From Pseudoneurospora amorphoporcata (Eukaryota; Ascomycota; Sordariomycetes; Sordariales; Sordariaceae): 11,223 nucleotides of DNA. Shown here piece after piece: positions 9,600 through 11,223 of the stretch. The DNA lies in assembly GCA_033297205.1 (NCBI GenBank), contig MU859522.1, positions 1 through 11,223 on the forward strand. Reading direction: 5' to 3'. Below the pieces are notes generated by a model. The model was not told where the DNA came from. It saw only the letters and a list, made by a program, of their open reading frames with translations, and searched no databases. The translations under genes were made by a program, and so were the position numbers. Within the stretch, counting starts at the first letter, position 1; the number at the start of each line of letters is the position of its first letter.

Positions 9600-9670
9600 A
9601 AGCGTTGAGAGGCAGCATGCGTGTACACGTTCAGGTAGTTTGGGTAGCACAGGAGATTCAGCCCGGCGGC

Positions 9671-9698
9671 GAACGGCGAACGGTTAGCGGTTAGCGGC
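9671..9698. repeat. Short tandem repeats GAACGGC/GAACGG then TTAGCGG x2
   Basis: Two GAACGG-containing units are followed by two TTAGCGG units, then CGG. They are adjacent 7-bp repeats of related sequence, probably slippage products. Confidence 0.7.
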
Positions 9699-9941
9699 GG
9701 CGTTTCGCAAATGGTTTTTCGGATAAGGGACAGTTAGGTCTTTCTTTCTTGCGCTTTTGGTTTTTTGTTTTGGGTAGGGTGTCTTGCATGTATGCTGCAT
9801 GGGCATTTGGCTTTTTTCTTGGTTTTATGACGCGATTACCCCCCTTATGTTCATTGTCACTTTGTTGATGTGTTGTTCCAGACTTTCACCAGTCAGTCGG
9901 TCCAACAAAAGTCTGGGTTGTATACACAGAGATTTCCCAGG

Positions 9942-9973
9942 CCTTTTTTCTTTTCTTTTTTTCTCTTTCTTTC
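9942..9973 (+). repeat. Polypyrimidine tract, 32 nt
   Basis: An unbroken C/T run, mostly T with interspersed C. Such tracts are common near fungal promoters and UTRs; no function can be assigned here. Confidence 0.7.
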
Positions 9974-10651
9974 GGTTTTGGCTTGGTCCTCTTGGGCGCG
10001 GCGGCGGTAGATATACCAAGCACATCTTTGGATAGGTCGCGGACAAAAGATGAGCAAGAACGGAAAAGGCCAGGCAGAGGATGGCAGGGCCAGTCTGCCA
10101 TATCAGATACCACAGATACCGGATGCCATATCAAAATTTGGTATTTACTGGGCTGGGGATCAATCTATTTACCTCGCAAGGGGCGCAAGAAGAGGCAGGA
10201 AGATGCAGAACTCCCGGCGTTTTGTCTTGAGGGTGAGAGAACACGGACGGTTGATTAGGTCTGGTTGGCGAGCGAGCGTAATAGACACTGCGGTGAGCTT
10301 GTTTACACCAGCTTTACGGTCAGTCGTCAGCTCGCATGATGAAAGTGTGTTACTAGACATACATAGAACAGAGGCGTTTCAACCTCATGCAAACCACCAC
10401 CAGAACGAAAGAAAGATGGATGAAAAGAAACGCGAAGCATGTGATTGATGAATGAGTAAACGTGGCGACTGACGAACGAAAGAACACGGCATCAAAATCG
10501 ATGCATGCATAACAAAGTCTCTATCCGTCGCTTCCATGCAAGTAGCCTATTTATTTCCGGCCACTTATTCGGACCGGGACGGGAGATGGATGGGTAGCCA
10601 TCGTCGGCAGACGGCAAGTTTGACAGAACCCGGAAGCATAAGGCCCATTCT

Positions 10652-10675
10652 GTCTGTCCTCGCAAAGGGACAGAC
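10652..10675. repeat. Perfect 8-bp inverted repeat (hairpin-capable)
   Basis: GTCTGTCC at 10652-10659 pairs with GGACAGAC at 10668-10675 across an 8-nt loop. The right arm runs into the GACT repeat. It could be a hairpin or a chance palindrome; no transcript end is otherwise indicated. Confidence 0.5.
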
Positions 10676-10688
10676 TGACTGACTGACT
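10673..10688. repeat. GACT tetranucleotide repeat, four copies
   Basis: Four perfect GACT units are followed by TACTGG. It is a simple microsatellite overlapping the inverted repeat. Confidence 0.8.
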
Positions 10689-10758
10689 TACTGGATGACG
10701 GCCGAACGAGGAACAGCTGTTAGTCTAGGCAGTTTATTCTAGTTCTAGTTGACAGTCA

Positions 10759-10775
10759 GATAGATAAGATAGATA
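10759..10775. repeat. GATA cluster, four copies
   Basis: GATA occurs at 10759, 10763, 10768 and 10772. Three more overlapping copies lie at 11079-11089. GATA is the core site for fungal nitrogen, iron and light regulators, but here the copies look like a microsatellite, so a regulatory role is only possible. Confidence 0.6.
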
Positions 10776-11007
10776 CCTCACCCACCATTGCCATTGCCAC
10801 CAAGGAAATCAATCAATACAGGCTATGCATGCATGTTGGAGAGCGCAGAAAAAGGACAGACAGTAAGGTACTTACATACGATGGATGCAGTGCATACACA
10901 CTTTGACATACGTACTTTCTGTCTTAGTCTAATTACCACCGATACTAGGTACTCAACTCGATGGGACATGGAAGTAGTAAGGAGTAGTAGTAGAAACTTC
11001 CGCTAAA

Positions 11008-11047
11008 TCAAAAAAAAAAAAAAAGGAAAAAAAAAAAGGAAGGAAGG
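11008..11047. repeat. Poly-A / GGAA low-complexity tract
   Basis: A run of 15 A, GG, 11 A, GG, then GGAA-type units. It is simple sequence that leads into the contig-end region. Confidence 0.75.
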
Positions 11048-11085
11048 GATGACCTTGTACGAGAACTAAGGTACCTTAGATAGAT

Positions 11086-11088
<3 letters not shown>

Positions 11089-11133
<45 letters not shown>

Positions 11134-11160
11134 TAAAAATAAAAAAAAAAAAAAAAAAAT
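11089..11160. repeat. T38 followed by A-rich tract (T/A palindromic homopolymer)
   Basis: A run of 38 T (11089-11126) is followed by A7, T, A5, T, A19 and T. The two halves are nearly complementary and would fold on themselves. Homopolymers this long are poorly resolved by sequencing and often mark contig ends. Confidence 0.85.
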
Positions 11161-11223
11161 GGGAAATTTTTGGGGTTTGGCAAAACCACGGCCCGGGGGT
11201 TTTTTTATTTAAAAAAACAAAAT
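11161..11223. other. Likely low-quality or artefactual contig end
   Basis: The final 63 bases consist of only 21 homopolymer runs, an average run of 3 bases, where random sequence would average about 1.3. Nearly every base is doubled or more. This is unlike the rest of the window and resembles erroneous reads extended through the T38 tract. Confidence 0.7.

Larger units (their letters stand above)
9421..11007. other. Gene-free downstream region with simple repeats
   Basis: No open frame here looks coding; the longest start at weak contexts and give repetitive or basic low-complexity peptides. It contains CA/AGCA, GAACGG/TTAGCGG, GACT and GATA microsatellites and a 32-nt pure pyrimidine tract. 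It may contain the promoter of a gene beyond the right edge, but nothing shows this directly. Confidence 0.45.

Noticed and set aside
9784..10035. 83-codon + frame, Phe-rich
   Set aside because: Its hydrophobic look comes from the polypyrimidine tract at 9942-9973; there is no other evidence of coding.
1..11223. Search for CRISPR arrays, transposon terminal repeats, rRNA, or RIP-type AT-rich blocks
   Set aside because: No spaced direct-repeat array, transposase or reverse-transcriptase motif, or strongly AT-rich TpA-dominated block was seen.

Overview
The window looks like nuclear DNA of a filamentous ascomycete (Pezizomycotina, most likely a Sordariomycete). The reasons are a 55-nt GT..AG intron, C-ending codon preference in the one clear gene, CT-rich leader DNA, long gene-free flanks and simple-sequence tracts. 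It contains no bacterial operon, RBS, tRNA, rRNA, transposon or CRISPR array that I can support. The exact species cannot be read from the sequence.

Only one protein gene is convincing: a two-exon, + strand gene at 6536-8978. It encodes a 795-residue nuclear-type regulator with an atypical pair of C2H2 zinc fingers. The fingers and the conserved blocks around them resemble a fungal-specific family of zinc-finger proteins, some annotated as 'key lime pathogenicity' related and carrying a DUF next to the fingers. The rest of the protein is low-complexity Ser/Pro/Gln-rich sequence with a helical Gln/Ala-rich N-terminus, a basic cluster and an acidic/hydrophobic C-terminus, which fits a transcription factor.

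Layout: 1-906 is AT-richer DNA with a near-perfect fungal intron signature (donor 366, TACTAAC 447-453, acceptor 463) but no recognisable protein. 907 to about 3990 is gene-free and becomes purine-rich on the + strand towards its right end. Around 4000 the base asymmetry flips to pyrimidine-rich, and 4000-6067 reads as upstream regulatory DNA of the zinc-finger gene. 6068-6535 has no ATG at all on the + strand but ten on the opposite strand, which marks a long transcribed 5' leader. It has CCAAT at 6123 and a TATA-like box at 6180. 8979 to about 9420 is probable 3' UTR. From 9420 to the end there is no gene, only microsatellites and homopolymers.

The last ~135 bases (T38, A-rich tract, then 63 bases made almost entirely of homopolymer runs) look like the degraded end of an assembly contig rather than real genome. 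Functionally, the picture is one isolated regulatory gene in a very large intergenic space, a pattern seen for some developmental or virulence regulators in fungi. I found no multi-gene novel system here.
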